Shown: positions 25,592 to 34,900, counted from the stretch's first letter. The stretch is 64,000 nt of DNA from Paenibacillus sp. NAIST15-1 (GCF_001894745.1 NZ_BBYF01000002.1:124001-188000), one strand, 5' to 3'. The notes: a model not told the origin generated them from the sequence alone. Numbers and translations: made by a program.

Positions 25592-25695
25592 CAAAGGGGA
25601 GTAGCTAGCACAGTAACCGTCGTCATTACGGGATACGCCACAACGCGCATCCTCGGCGCTACTGGCAACGTATAACGTTGTTTGCGAGACCTTTG
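25592..25695 (+). ncRNA. yybP-ykoY manganese riboswitch aptamer
   Basis: P1 is closed by CAAAGG (25592-25597) with CCTTTG (25690-25695). The class-typical segments are present: GGGGAGTAGCT at the 5' side, CTCGGCGCTACTGGCAA (25652-25668) and GCGAGACC at the 3' side. It stands before a TerC-family gene, the usual partner of this Mn2+ riboswitch class. Confidence 0.88.
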
Positions 25696-25727
25696 CCACG
25701 ATGGTTGCGTTGGTGAAGGTCTCTTTC
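25686..25727 (+). promoter_or_regulatory. Alternative hairpin competing with riboswitch P1
   Basis: GAGACCTT (25686-25693 region) can pair with AAGGTCTC (25716-25723), which destroys P1 because both use CCTT. TTTCT follows. Part of the expression platform, inferred. Confidence 0.55.
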
Positions 25728-25733
25728 TGATCG

Positions 25734-25776
25734 GAACGCCGTTACCACGAACGTGGTAGCGGCGTTCATGTTTTTT
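25734..25776 (+). terminator. Riboswitch-controlled intrinsic terminator
   Basis: GAACGCCGTTACCAC (25734-25748) pairs with GTGGTAGCGGCGTTC (25753-25767) around GAAC with one T-G pair, followed by ATG and TTTTTT (25771-25776). It lies 40 bp before the coding start. Confidence 0.85.
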
Positions 25777-25815
25777 ACAGTATTTATACATACTAACGTC
25801 AAGGGGGAACTATCA

Positions 25816-26538
25816 ATGGAGCTATTTTCATTAGAGTTCTGGACCACGCTGCTGTCCATTGTCGTCATTGACTTGGTGTTAGCAGGAGATAACGCGATTG
25901 TTATCGGTCTAGCGGCTCGCAACCTACCGAAGCAAGATCAGAAGAAGGTCATCATCTTCGGTACGATCGGAGCAGTAATCATTCGAGCGCTGGCCACTTT
26001 AGGGGTTGTATGGCTGCTCAAAATTCCGTTCTTGCTCGTGATTGGCGGAGCCGTGCTCATATGGATTGCGATCAAGCTCATGGTCGAAGAGAAAGAGCAT
26101 AATGTGCAGGCGGGAGGCAGCTTCTGGGCGGCAGTTCGAACGATTATTATTGCGGATGCAGCGATGGGGCTCGATAATGTGCTAGCTGTAGCGGGTGCGG
26201 CGAATGGACATGGATTGCTAGTCGTACTGGGACTTGCAATTTCCGTCCCTATTGTCGTGTGGGGAAGCACAATTGTACTGAAATTCATCGAGCGCTACCC
26301 GATCATTATTATCATCGGATCAGCGGTGCTAGCGTGGACCGCAGCAAAAATGTTCGTCGGTGAGTTCATGAAGTTCGATTCGCTAGCCGGTCTCTTCTCG
26401 AATCCATTCATCAAGTATGGATTTGAGATCGCACTGGTGATCGTTGTCGTGGCAGCTGGACTGTCCATTAAACGAAGCCAGCAGGCCAAGAAAGCAGCGC
26501 AGGCATCACAAGTGCATAAACGCGCACAAGGGGAATGA
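25816..26538 (+). CDS. TerC family membrane protein (probable Mn2+ exporter or loader)
   Basis: 240 aa from ATG 25816 behind AAGGGGG; an upstream in-frame GTG would lie in the riboswitch terminator. Seven helices, with the family's acidic membrane motifs DLVLAGDNA (about 20-28) and ADAAMGLDNVLA (about 113-124), whose Asp residues are proposed metal ligands. TerC/YkoY-type proteins have been linked to manganese handling and metalation of exported enzymes. Control by the Mn2+ riboswitch supports a manganese role. Older labels call these tellurium resistance proteins. Confidence 0.9.
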   Translation: MELFSLEFWTTLLSIVVIDLVLAGDNAIVIGLAARNLPKQDQKKVIIFGTIGAVIIRALATLGVVWLLKIPFLLVIGGAVLIWIAIKLMVEEKEHNVQAGGSFWAAVRTIIIADAAMGLDNVLAVAGAANGHGLLVVLGLAISVPIVVWGSTIVLKFIERYPIIIIIGSAVLAWTAAKMFVGEFMKFDSLAGLFSNPFIKYGFEIALVIVVVAAGLSIKRSQQAKKAAQASQVHKRAQGE

Positions 26539-26566
26539 TGTACGGTCATCAAGATATAGCAGTAGA

Positions 26567-26604
26567 AAAAGCGGTACAGTTGTCGATCAACTGTACCGCT
26601 TTTG
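26567..26604. terminator. Bidirectional terminator between TerC and GH4 genes
   Basis: AAAGCGGTACAGTTG pairs perfectly with CAACTGTACCGCTTT around TCGAT, with A-run and T-run flanks serving both strands. Confidence 0.9.
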
Positions 26605-26617
26605 CATGAGTTCTTCC

Positions 26618-27916
26618 CTATACGAACTTCGGAAGCCAATCTCCGTGAGCCTCGATCAGATCATCGCATAAGGAGACGATATCATCTAGACTAAGCTCTG
26701 CTGCCGTATGCGGATCGAGCATGGCCGCGTGGTAGATATGCTCCTTCTTCCCTGTAATTGCAGCTTCTATCGTAAGAAGCTGAGTATTGATATTCGTGAG
26801 GTTCAACGCTGCAAGCTGTGGCGGCAGATCGCCAACATAGGTAGGTGTAACTCCGTTGCGATCAACGAAGCATGGAACCTCAACACATGCATTGCGCGGC
26901 AAATTGGTGATAAGTCCCGTATTCATAACGTTACCACCTAGTTTGAATGGTGTTCCTGTTTCCATAGCATCGAAAATATATGAGGCATATTCATGGGTAC
27001 GGTGGTGTTCGATATGCTGGTTATTGACGAGCTGTTCACGCATATTTTTCCAACCTTCAATTTGGTTGATGCAGCGTCGAGGGTATTCATCAAGAGGAAT
27101 GTTATACTTCTCGATCAGTTCTGGATACTGTTTCTTAATGAAGTATGGATGGTATTCAGCGTTATGCTCGGAGGATTCCGTCACGTAATAGCCGAATTTG
27201 AACATAAGTTCGTAACGTACCATGTCGGTGTGCTTTGTCTTTTGTTTCTCCAAGGCAAGGCGTTTAATTTCTGGATATAAGTCCTCGCCGTTGCGAGTTA
27301 CCTCAAGCAGCCACGCCATGTGATTAATGCCTGCAATCTTCGCACTTACACCTTCACTGTCGATGCCAAGATCATGGAACAGCCAAGGTACGCATACTTG
27401 AACACTATGACAGAGTCCTACTGTTTTGATCCCGCCGTATGTATTCATCACATTGGTCAACACGGCCATTGGATTTGTATAGTTCAGGAACCAAGCATCT
27501 GGGCATACTTCCTGCATATCTTTGGCGAAATCAAGCATGACAGGGATCGTTCTCAGATTGCGGAAGATACCCCCAATTCCGAGCGTATCTGCAATGGTTT
27601 GGCGAAGGCCATACTTCTTCGGAATTTCGAAGTCTGTAATTGTACATGGATCGTACCCGCCAACTTGAATCGCATTCACTACATATTTAGCGCCGCGCAG
27701 TGCCTCTTTGCGGTCTCTGTAGGCAACAACTCGGCAGGTGCTGCCAGTCGTTCCAAGCATGTTGGTCAACATGCTCTCGGAATCACGAAGACGCTCGTGG
27801 TCAATATCGAACAAGGCAAGCTCAAATCCTTGCAGTGATGGAGTGAGCATGCAGTCACCTAATACGTTTTTGGCAAATACGGTGCTTCCTGCTCCGAGAA
27901 ATGTAATTTTACTCAT
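26618..27916 (-). CDS. melA: GH4 alpha-galactosidase
   Basis: 432 aa from ATG 27916, chosen because GAAAGGAGACAAG precedes it; the open frame continues upstream without similarity. GH4 enzymes use NAD and Mn2+: NAD-binding FLGAGSTVFAKN at residues 5-16, the metal/substrate motif NYTNPM and the CHS triad in GLCHSVQ near residue 175, and AGINHMAW. Length equals that of known MelA. It releases galactose from melibiose or raffinose in the cytosol. A divergent AraC regulator suggests induction by alpha-galactosides; no dedicated permease is adjacent. Confidence 0.88.
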   Translation of the reverse strand: MSKITFLGAGSTVFAKNVLGDCMLTPSLQGFELALFDIDHERLRDSESMLTNMLGTTGSTCRVVAYRDRKEALRGAKYVVNAIQVGGYDPCTITDFEIPKKYGLRQTIADTLGIGGIFRNLRTIPVMLDFAKDMQEVCPDAWFLNYTNPMAVLTNVMNTYGGIKTVGLCHSVQVCVPWLFHDLGIDSEGVSAKIAGINHMAWLLEVTRNGEDLYPEIKRLALEKQKTKHTDMVRYELMFKFGYYVTESSEHNAEYHPYFIKKQYPELIEKYNIPLDEYPRRCINQIEGWKNMREQLVNNQHIEHHRTHEYASYIFDAMETGTPFKLGGNVMNTGLITNLPRNACVEVPCFVDRNGVTPTYVGDLPPQLAALNLTNINTQLLTIEAAITGKKEHIYHAAMLDPHTAAELSLDDIVSLCDDLIEAHGDWLPKFV

Positions 27917-28092
27917 ACATCTTGTCTCCTTTCGTTCCGAGCTGCTGTCATGAAATGTAAGGGAACATCGGCATGGTGTGATGCAACTTGGAAATGATTG
28001 TTGTACAATTAATGTATCTGAATCGATTAAGGCTTGGTATGGGGAAAACGAATGTGAATATGGAGGATTGTTGTCAGTTAGGAGGGAACCGG

Positions 28093-28965
28093 ATGGGTGA
28101 ACGAGCAAATCTCGCAATTAATGAAGCACCTTCCAGGGGAGAACTGTCCGTATTGTTCTGCGGCCAATCAATCACGGAACCTCTGCACCACGTAGGTCCT
28201 AGCGTTCATGATTACGGGATCGTGCATTGTGTACAGTCTGGCAGAGGGAAATTTACGATTAGAGGGGTTGCCTATGAAGTTGGGGCAGGAGAGAGCTTCT
28301 TCATCTTCCCGGGGGAGCTTCATCATTATGTAGCTGATGAAGCAGATCCTTGGCAGTACCGCTGGATAGGATATCGCGGCAGCGGTGTCGAACAGCTGTT
28401 GGCGATAATCGGTATTGGGCCGCATGCACCAGTTGTTCAAGGCTATCGCATACATCGAGTAGAAGCGTTGTTCCGGAATGTATATAAAGCACTTCAAATA
28501 GGAGGCAGTGCTGGGGACATGGAAGCTGAGGGCTATATGCGTGTTGTTCTTGCTGAATATGCACGTACTACTGACAAAGGTTCTGATGCGAATAACGATG
28601 ATAAACGCTCCGATATCGAACGTCAGGTAGAACAAGCAGCTCGCTGGCTGTCGCTGCAGTTTGATAAATCCATATCCATAGACGAACTTGCACATACGCT
28701 AGGCTATCACCGCACCTATTTATCGAAGATGTTCCGCAAACAAATGGGGGAATCGCCTATGCAGTTTTTGCTGCGCATCCGGATGGAGCGCGCCAAAACA
28801 TTGCTGATGACGACAAGGTTAACAATCGAGCAAATTGCTGCGGCTGTCGGCTACGAAGATGCTCTTTATTTCTCGAAATTGTATAAAAAATGGTATTCAC
28901 ACTCTCCTTCCTCACATCGAACTGAGATGCAGAGTGGAAAGCCGTCAGGATGTCTATATTTTTGA
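28093..28965 (+). CDS. AraC family regulator, probable activator of the GH4 gene
   Basis: 290 aa from ATG 28093, with GGAGGGAACCGG directly upstream; longer frames have weak starts. N-terminal cupin sugar-sensing domain (about 20-150, FIFPGELHHY typical of MsmR/RafR type) and two C-terminal helix-turn-helix motifs (about 185-285). Divergent from melA with a 176-bp shared region. Likely activates melA in response to an alpha-galactoside. Confidence 0.9.
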   Translation: MGERANLAINEAPSRGELSVLFCGQSITEPLHHVGPSVHDYGIVHCVQSGRGKFTIRGVAYEVGAGESFFIFPGELHHYVADEADPWQYRWIGYRGSGVEQLLAIIGIGPHAPVVQGYRIHRVEALFRNVYKALQIGGSAGDMEAEGYMRVVLAEYARTTDKGSDANNDDKRSDIERQVEQAARWLSLQFDKSISIDELAHTLGYHRTYLSKMFRKQMGESPMQFLLRIRMERAKTLLMTTRLTIEQIAAAVGYEDALYFSKLYKKWYSHSPSSHRTEMQSGKPSGCLYF

Positions 28966-28985
28966 ATGCGCTTTCGCGATATGAT

Positions 28986-29030
28986 CCATAAAAAAGCATC
29001 CCACAAAGCCTCTGCTGAATGGGATGCTTG
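28986..29030 (-). terminator. Terminator for the minus-strand small membrane gene
   Basis: AAGCATCCCA (28994-29003) pairs with TGGGATGCTT (29020-29029). On the minus strand a T-rich tail (TTTTTTAT) follows. Confidence 0.75.
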
Positions 29031-29041
29031 TAGTTCGTTCG

Positions 29042-29215
29042 TTACATGAGAAAATAAAGTGCGGTAATGACTACCGCTGACAGGATAATAAACCATATCA
29101 TATGCTTCAAATCCCGATTAAGAACCTGTATATCTGTTTTCAATGCTTGCTCTTTGCCGGAAGGCCCGCTCTCTTGCTTCATTTGTTTCTCCGTGTTCGT
29201 GTTCGTTGTCGTCAT
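29042..29215 (-). CDS. 57-aa single-pass membrane protein
   Basis: Short gene supported by the ribosome binding site GAGGAGAATAACA before ATG and by a terminator just after it. A hydrophilic Thr/Lys/Glu-rich N-terminus (1-38) precedes one hydrophobic helix (39-56, HMIWFIILSAVVITALYFL). No recognised family. Its first 98 bp overlap the end of the next minus-strand ORF in another frame, an unusually long overlap; possibly only one of the two extends this far in reality. Confidence 0.6.
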   Translation of the reverse strand: MTTTNTNTEKQMKQESGPSGKEQALKTDIQVLNRDLKHMIWFIILSAVVITALYFLM

Positions 29216-29615
29216 TGTTATTCTCCTCGTCTGTAAGTGATTGTTGAGTTGTACAGGCGAGGGGACGAGCCACGAACCTAGAAGTGAATTTGAGAGGCCT
29301 CAAGAATTGACTGCGCAGTAAAATCATATACGGCGTATCAAATCTGTAACTGGGCAGCCGGCTCCTCAAGAGGGCGATCGCGATATAGAGAATGAATAAG
29401 ATGAACCATAAAGGCATGGAAAAATGCTTAATAGACTGAACCTGATGAATGCCTACTACAGAGCTTACATGCTCGGGATACGTAAATGCGGATTCATCAG
29501 GATGCATGAACATCGTTTCATTCGAAGCAAGAGGGGTAAGTGCTGTACATACGATAGCAAGCACACTAAGTACAAGCAATATATACCTTGGCATACGGGC
29601 ATGTATAAGGCGCAT
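29118..29615 (-). CDS. Hypothetical two-helix membrane protein
   Basis: 165 aa from ATG 29615, chosen for GGAAGGAGGGG upstream. Helices at about 9-30 and about 66-84, with an extracellular loop between. The C-terminal 60 residues are low-complexity and acidic then basic (EENNNDDNEHEHGE), and the last part overlaps the 57-aa gene. No family recognised. Probably cotranscribed with the 57-aa membrane protein. Confidence 0.5.
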   Translation of the reverse strand: MRLIHARMPRYILLVLSVLAIVCTALTPLASNETMFMHPDESAFTYPEHVSSVVGIHQVQSIKHFSMPLWFILFILYIAIALLRSRLPSYRFDTPYMILLRSQFLRPLKFTSRFVARPLACTTQQSLTDEENNNDDNEHEHGETNEARERAFRQRASIENRYTGS

Positions 29616-29755
29616 CTTATCCCCTCCTTCCTGTCTATAATCCATGACTAGTTAAGAAGACAGTATCATAACTGGATTGGAAGAAGCAATAGGGTCTTCT
29701 GTATCCTACCGCTTAGTCATCATCTCGTTGCGACTGATGACCTGCAATGAAGTTG

Positions 29756-31156
29756 CTATTGTGAATTACCGAGTGTCACACGTTTTAACCCGGGCAATAG
29801 TGCAAAAGCAAATGTAACCAGTGGGGATACCCACAGGAAGAAAGCATATGGCATGTAATCCAGTACGGTAAGACCAAGAGCGCTTGTCATCATTGCACCG
29901 CTGACCCCCCAAGGAATAAGTGGATTCACTAATGTTCCGCAATCCTCCAATGTACGAGATAAGGTGAGTCGTGGAATGCCGCGCTTATCATATTCGGATT
30001 CGAACAATTGGCCCGGAATCAGAATCGACATGTATTGTTCCCCTGTAATCATGTTCACCCCGATTGAACTAAGTCCGCTTGTGACAACAAGTCCTTCCTT
30101 GGTCTTTACAGGTGCAATCAGACGATTGAACATCGTTTCAATGATGCCTGCATGCTGCAGCAATCCTCCCAGAGCGAAGGCAATCGCAATGAGCGATATT
30201 GCCCAAGTCATAGACTGAAGGCCACCTCGGTTCACGATGCGGCTTACTTCCTCCATCTGGAATGACCCTTGGAATCCTCCCTGCATCACTTCCATCCATT
30301 GTGGGACATTTACGTCTCCTTGAATGAGCGCAGTAACTAGCAGACCCGATCCAATACCGAACAGCATCGTAATGATGATTGGCAATCGCTTAAATGCAGC
30401 GATAAGCACGACAGCAAGCGGCAGTAAGGTTAGCGGATGAATATGAAATACACTGCGGATATCCTGCTGCATCGCCAGCAATTGATCCATATTGGATTGA
30501 GCGGAAGAACCGAAAAATAAAAAGGCGATGCAGGTAATAAGGAAAGCAGGTACGGTTGTCTTCGTCATATTGCGAATATGATCAGGCATACTGACACGTG
30601 CAACGGCAGAGGCGAAATTCGTCGTATCAGAGAGCGGAGACATCTTATCCCCGAAGCAGGCACCAGACACGACAGCCCCTGCTACGATTGCGGGATGGAC
30701 GCCCATGGAATCCGACATGCCTATCAAGGCTACGCCGAATGTTCCGACTGTCGTCACTGAGCTGCCGACGAACATGGAGACGATAACCGTAAGCAGCAGA
30801 GCGCTAATCGTGAACCATTGAGGCTGAAACCAGGAGGTTCCATATACGAGTAGCGTAGGAACTGTCCCGCTCATCATCCATACTGCAATCAGGATTCCGA
30901 TAAGAGATAGGAGCAAGGCAGGCATAACAGAAGCTTGAAGTCCCTTAATCAATGCTCGTTCTACTAGATTCCACGATTGTCCGAATAGCAAGAGCAGACA
31001 GCCTGCGGCAACAGTTGCTGTTAGCAGTGGGATGTGCGGCTGTGCACCCCAGCCAAGTATCGTAAGCAGTAAAATGGCGATGATGACTGCAAAGATGGTA
31101 ACACTCTGCACGAAGCGGAGTGGCTGCTTTACCGATTGTTCATCATTCGTATTCAT
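29756..31156 (-). CDS. nhaC: NhaC-type Na+/H+ antiporter
   Basis: 466 aa, about 11-12 transmembrane helices. Family-typical stretches include GACFGDKMSPLSDTTN (about 164-179) and GGLLQHAGIIE, with a closing ITGEQYMSILIPGQLF region. NhaC exchangers export sodium (or malate/lactate-linked sodium) in return for protons. The gene is monocistronic, with ATG 31156 about 6-10 bp after a GGAG-type site. Substrate choice (Na+ alone or with an organic acid) cannot be decided from sequence. Confidence 0.88.
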   Translation of the reverse strand: MNTNDEQSVKQPLRFVQSVTIFAVIIAILLLTILGWGAQPHIPLLTATVAAGCLLLLFGQSWNLVERALIKGLQASVMPALLLSLIGILIAVWMMSGTVPTLLVYGTSWFQPQWFTISALLLTVIVSMFVGSSVTTVGTFGVALIGMSDSMGVHPAIVAGAVVSGACFGDKMSPLSDTTNFASAVARVSMPDHIRNMTKTTVPAFLITCIAFLFFGSSAQSNMDQLLAMQQDIRSVFHIHPLTLLPLAVVLIAAFKRLPIIITMLFGIGSGLLVTALIQGDVNVPQWMEVMQGGFQGSFQMEEVSRIVNRGGLQSMTWAISLIAIAFALGGLLQHAGIIETMFNRLIAPVKTKEGLVVTSGLSSIGVNMITGEQYMSILIPGQLFESEYDKRGIPRLTLSRTLEDCGTLVNPLIPWGVSGAMMTSALGLTVLDYMPYAFFLWVSPLVTFAFALLPGLKRVTLGNSQ

Positions 31157-31369
31157 AGTTATTCAACTCCTTGATGGATAACGTTCTAGTATGTAAAGAT
31201 CGGATAGATACTTTTATACATACACGCTTTTATGCATAAAAGCAAAAGAAGCGTCAATGTTTTCATTCTAGTACGCTTGATCTAATAGGTCTACAGGTAA
31301 GAAAATACATTCGAGTCGGAGAATGAGGCAAGGAACATGATTGGGGCAGCTGCGTGGTATTCACTGGAC

Positions 31370-31425
31370 AAAAAAGAACGGCCTGTTCTGAACAGGGATG
31401 AAATCCCGTTCGAATAGGCCGTGAA
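31370..31425 (-). terminator. Terminator after the LacI-family gene
   Basis: Outer stem ACGGCCT/AGGCCGT with inner GGGAT/ATCCC. On the minus strand it is followed by TTCTTTTTTGT. Confidence 0.75.
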
Positions 31426-31447
31426 CGTGCTCGAGCTTATTATGGTT

Positions 31448-32455
31448 CTATAGCTGTCGTACAGATTGCCGCATGTGGACTTGGCAGGGTAAAATAATTC
31501 GGCGGGAGGCTTGATCCCGATCCTTGATTCGCTCAAGCAGCAGCTGCATTCCGGTCTCTCCAAATTGATATGCAGGCTGTGAAGCAACAGAAAAGAACGG
31601 ATTCGCTTCTTCTACCCACCCAAAATCGTCAAAGCAAGCGATCGAGATATCATCCGGAACTCGCAGTCCGACATGATTCAGCGCAGTAAAGATAGAGAGC
31701 GCAAGCATGTTGTTGGCAGCAAAGATAGCCGTAGGGCGAGATTGCGGCTCCAATTCCGTCCAATGAGATAAATCGAGCGCATCCCGATCATGTAAATAGC
31801 CCATTTGCATGCATAGTTGTTCGTCAAATGGGATGCCGGCTTCCTGCAAGGCGGCGATATAGCCTGCTTTGCGCTCCCTGGCGGTCGATACTTCTTCAGA
31901 CCCGTTCAATAGGGCAATCCGTCGATGTCCATACCGAATTAATTCACTGACCATCTGTTTGGCACCGCCACGGCTATCCCCGAGTACTGCATCACAATCG
32001 ATCCCTGGAACCTCACGATCAAGCAGCACGAACGGGACATTTTGTCTTGTCAGCCATTCCAGATGTTCTTTGGATTGGTCTCCACTGGGCGCGAATAGGA
32101 CACCATCCACCCGCATGGACAGTATCATTTGAACATAGTCTTTTTCCTTCATTAAGCTCTCATCACTATTGCCGAACATAAGACGATATCCATGCTGCAT
32201 GGCGGCATCTTCCGCTCCGCGGGCCATTGTTGTGAAGAATGGGTTTGTGATATCTGTAATTAGTAGAGATAATATTTTGCTCTCTTGGGTGACGAGACAG
32301 CGAGCAACTGAATTTGGTATGTACTGCATCTCTTCCATCACTTGCTTAACTTTGGTTCGGGTCTTTTCGCTGACCCTGCCTGTATTATTAATGACGCGTG
32401 ATACGGTCATTGCAGAGACGTTGGCTTGTCTCGCAATATCATAAATGGTAGCCAT
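31448..32455 (-). CDS. LacI family transcriptional regulator
   Basis: 335 aa. Classic N-terminal helix-turn-helix (IYDIARQANVSAMTVSRVIN, residues 4-23, with the hinge up to about 60) and a sugar-binding core (about 62-330). Start is ATG behind AGGAGC. It lies on the same strand as, and downstream of, the GNAT and ribokinase genes but across a terminator. RbsR-like regulation of ribokinase is possible but not shown. Confidence 0.92.
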   Translation of the reverse strand: MATIYDIARQANVSAMTVSRVINNTGRVSEKTRTKVKQVMEEMQYIPNSVARCLVTQESKILSLLITDITNPFFTTMARGAEDAAMQHGYRLMFGNSDESLMKEKDYVQMILSMRVDGVLFAPSGDQSKEHLEWLTRQNVPFVLLDREVPGIDCDAVLGDSRGGAKQMVSELIRYGHRRIALLNGSEEVSTARERKAGYIAALQEAGIPFDEQLCMQMGYLHDRDALDLSHWTELEPQSRPTAIFAANNMLALSIFTALNHVGLRVPDDISIACFDDFGWVEEANPFFSVASQPAYQFGETGMQLLLERIKDRDQASRRIILPCQVHMRQSVRQL

Positions 32456-32654
32456 ATGAAAATGCTCCTATTATACAAATTAAAAGAAGGCTGCATCGGG
32501 ATGTGGGTATTTGGAAGTTTAAGGGGTAGTCATTTCTAGGATTCACCTTCTGATTATATCCTACTACTTTTGTTCATTGTATGCGAAAATTCAGGTTCAC
32601 ATCAAGAGGAAAGCTTGAGGAAAGGCGAAACAGTGTGGAACTTTGTATACTTCA

Positions 32655-32690
32655 AAAGTAAAAGCGCACTAATTTTAGTGCGCTTTGAAG
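32655..32690 (-). terminator. Terminator after the GNAT gene
   Basis: AAAGCGCACTAA pairs with TTAGTGCGCTTT (32661-32686). On the minus strand the tail is TTTTACTTTT. Confidence 0.75.
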
Positions 32691-32732
32691 CAGTACTACT
32701 GCGATAGAAGAAATGATGATGAGAACATTAAG

Positions 32733-33857
32733 TTATACGTAAAAAAGTCCGATCGTATAAGGAAGTGGTATTGTGATCTTCAATTGCTCGGCAGAAGGCC
32801 ATTCAGGCGGGAGAATGTCAGTTGCTTTCGGATCGAATAGCAGGGAGAACAATTGACTCTCAGTAAGCTCAACTGACGCTGCATCTGGATACTCAAGGCG
32901 AACGGTGCCGCCTTCAAGCTCTGTGACCTGAATATGCACGGCCAGCGCCCCTTGATCACTCCACCAGTTCTGCATATAGCGGAATAGTCGCTCCATGCTT
33001 GGAACATACAACGTCCCTTGGTTTGGCTCCTCTTCCGAAGAATAGCCGCGCAGACAAGTGCTGACTTCCGTATCCTGCCATGGTACATTCACTTTGGAAG
33101 CAGTGATTTGCTTCTGTTTCATTACAAGCTGCAGCAAGTATACAACCTCTTCAGCGGCGCCGCCATACTCATATACACGAGGTGCAGCATCCTGCTGTTT
33201 GGCAGAAGGGAATAGGATATAGATGTATGCAGTAATGTGACCGTTGCGTTCCAGTACGTATACCTTAGGCTTCATCATGACGCAGGAAGCGAATGCACCG
33301 CCATGCTCAAGTCCGTGCATATCCCATAAGCTTAAGTCAAAAGCAGCTTCTCGTTCCTGCGCAAGTTCATACCAAGCAAAACAGTCATTCTCAGTAAGAA
33401 CGCGAGCTGTAACACCCGCTTCTTCAGCAACATTTGCATCTGCGGTAACCGTATAAATCTGTGTTTGACCGAAAGGATAACAACGATTGCGAGTATAGAG
33501 CGATCGTCCTCCAGACACGAACATCATCACTCCGCCTGTAGAAGCAACATGATCTTGAACCTTGTGCAGCAGATCCGTACCGAATCCTTTGCCGCGAGCA
33601 GCCTCGGATGTGCATACCGAGCCGAGTGAGAATACAGGTAGTCGAGATCGTCCGATACGGACAACCGATGGAAGCAATCCCATATGTGCGAGCAGTTCCC
33701 CGTCCTCAAACGCACCAAATGAGTGAGCGGTAATAGGGGAGAACAAGTACGAAAAACTATGTGCCATCGACATCTGCTTTTCATTGCGAAACACTTCATC
33801 AGACAATCTGGCTGCAGCATCATAATCAAGTGCCTGCAGCATGCGAATCGTTGCCAT
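32733..33857 (-). CDS. GNAT family N-acetyltransferase, Eis-like architecture
   Basis: 374 aa. N-terminal GNAT domain (about 1-140) with acetyl-CoA motif SEAARGKGFGTDLL (about 85-98), a second degenerate GNAT fold, and a C-terminal SCP2-like segment (about 280-370), the layout of Eis-type acetyltransferases. The start follows GGAGGAAGC. 28 bp downstream of ribokinase, hence one operon. Eis-like enzymes can acetylate aminoglycosides or protein lysines, but the substrate is unknown. Confidence 0.8.
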   Translation of the reverse strand: MATIRMLQALDYDAAARLSDEVFRNEKQMSMAHSFSYLFSPITAHSFGAFEDGELLAHMGLLPSVVRIGRSRLPVFSLGSVCTSEAARGKGFGTDLLHKVQDHVASTGGVMMFVSGGRSLYTRNRCYPFGQTQIYTVTADANVAEEAGVTARVLTENDCFAWYELAQEREAAFDLSLWDMHGLEHGGAFASCVMMKPKVYVLERNGHITAYIYILFPSAKQQDAAPRVYEYGGAAEEVVYLLQLVMKQKQITASKVNVPWQDTEVSTCLRGYSSEEEPNQGTLYVPSMERLFRYMQNWWSDQGALAVHIQVTELEGGTVRLEYPDAASVELTESQLFSLLFDPKATDILPPEWPSAEQLKITIPLPYTIGLFYV

Positions 33858-33885
33858 ATATTGCTTCCTCCTTATAAATGGGCTA

Positions 33886-34806
33886 TTACTCTTGGTGCTG
33901 CGCGATCCAATGCGTCAATTGCTCTCGAGTCGGCATTCCTCCCTGCGCGCCGAATACGGTTACAGACAATGCCCCTGCGGCTGTCGCGAACGGAATTGCT
34001 TCCTCCATAGAGCGGCCTTCCGCAAGCATTACGGCCAGAGCGCCGTTGAATGTGTCACCAGCTCCCGTAGTATCAACAACGTCGACCCGGTGGCTTGGAC
34101 TATGGTGAAGTTGTCCCTTGGCGTCTGACCAATAGGCTCCATCAGCCCCTTTGGTTAACACGATTTTACCTGGCATCGCTTGCAGAGCAGATTGCCAATC
34201 GAAGGCGCCTGCCTGATCCGCTTGCCCGAGAAGCTCGGCAAGCTCATACTCGTTCGGCGTGAGCACAGTGACTTGGCTGAGCAATTGATGATCCAGTTCC
34301 ATTGCTGGCGCTGGATTAAGGATGACAGGGATTGCTGACTCAGCCGCGATCTCGATGGCAGCTCGTACCGAAGGAAGAGGAATCTCAAGCTGCAGAACGA
34401 TGATGTCCGATTGGCGAATGACATCGGCGTGTTTGCGAACTCGTTCAGCTGTTACCTGTGCATTTGCACCCGGTACAACAATAATGCGATTATCTCCATC
34501 CTTCACAATAATGGAAGCGGTTCCTGAAGATACATCACGAAGTACTTCAACAGCTTCAGTATGTATGCCTTCACGATTCAAGTTATCTAACATCATTGTG
34601 CCGAATGTGTCATTACCGACACATCCGATGAAGCTGACATCAGCCCCTAGACGTGCGCAGGCTACCGCTTGGTTGGCGCCCTTCCCTCCGTACATGGTCG
34701 CGAACGATTGACCAGTTACCGTTTCACCTTGTGCTGGCACTGTGGAGGTGACCGTTACGAGATCCATGTTCAAGCTTCCGATGATTGTTATTTTTGGCTG
34801 TGTCAC
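33886..34806 (-). CDS. rbsK: Ribokinase (PfkB family)
   Basis: 306 aa, GTG start behind AGGAAGGAAG. The PfkB signatures are both present: GGKGANQAVACARLGADVSF (about 41-60) and the C-terminal DTTGAGDTFNGAL (about 247-259) with the catalytic Asp in GAGD. It phosphorylates ribose to ribose-5-phosphate in the cytosol. Followed in the operon by the GNAT gene. No ribose ABC transporter is adjacent, so it may act on nucleoside-derived ribose. Confidence 0.9.
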   Translation of the reverse strand: MTQPKITIIGSLNMDLVTVTSTVPAQGETVTGQSFATMYGGKGANQAVACARLGADVSFIGCVGNDTFGTMMLDNLNREGIHTEAVEVLRDVSSGTASIIVKDGDNRIIVVPGANAQVTAERVRKHADVIRQSDIIVLQLEIPLPSVRAAIEIAAESAIPVILNPAPAMELDHQLLSQVTVLTPNEYELAELLGQADQAGAFDWQSALQAMPGKIVLTKGADGAYWSDAKGQLHHSPSHRVDVVDTTGAGDTFNGALAVMLAEGRSMEEAIPFATAAGALSVTVFGAQGGMPTREQLTHWIAQHQE

Positions 34807-34861
34807 ATTACATCTTCCTTCCTCTTGCTTGCTGTGTATGCTGCGGCATTATGCCTTACAT

Positions 34862-34900
34862 ACAATAAGACGCGAATCCTGCGTACAGGTTCGCGTCTTA
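34862..34900 (-). terminator. Terminator after the CapA-like gene
   Basis: AAGACGCGAATCCTG (34867-34881) pairs with CAGG-TTCGCGTCTT (34886-34899) with one bulge. The tail on the minus strand is only weakly T-rich. Confidence 0.5.

Noticed and set aside
27320-27838. 172-residue open frame antisense to the GH4 gene
   Set aside because: Entirely inside a conserved enzyme gene on the opposite strand, with no initiation signals.
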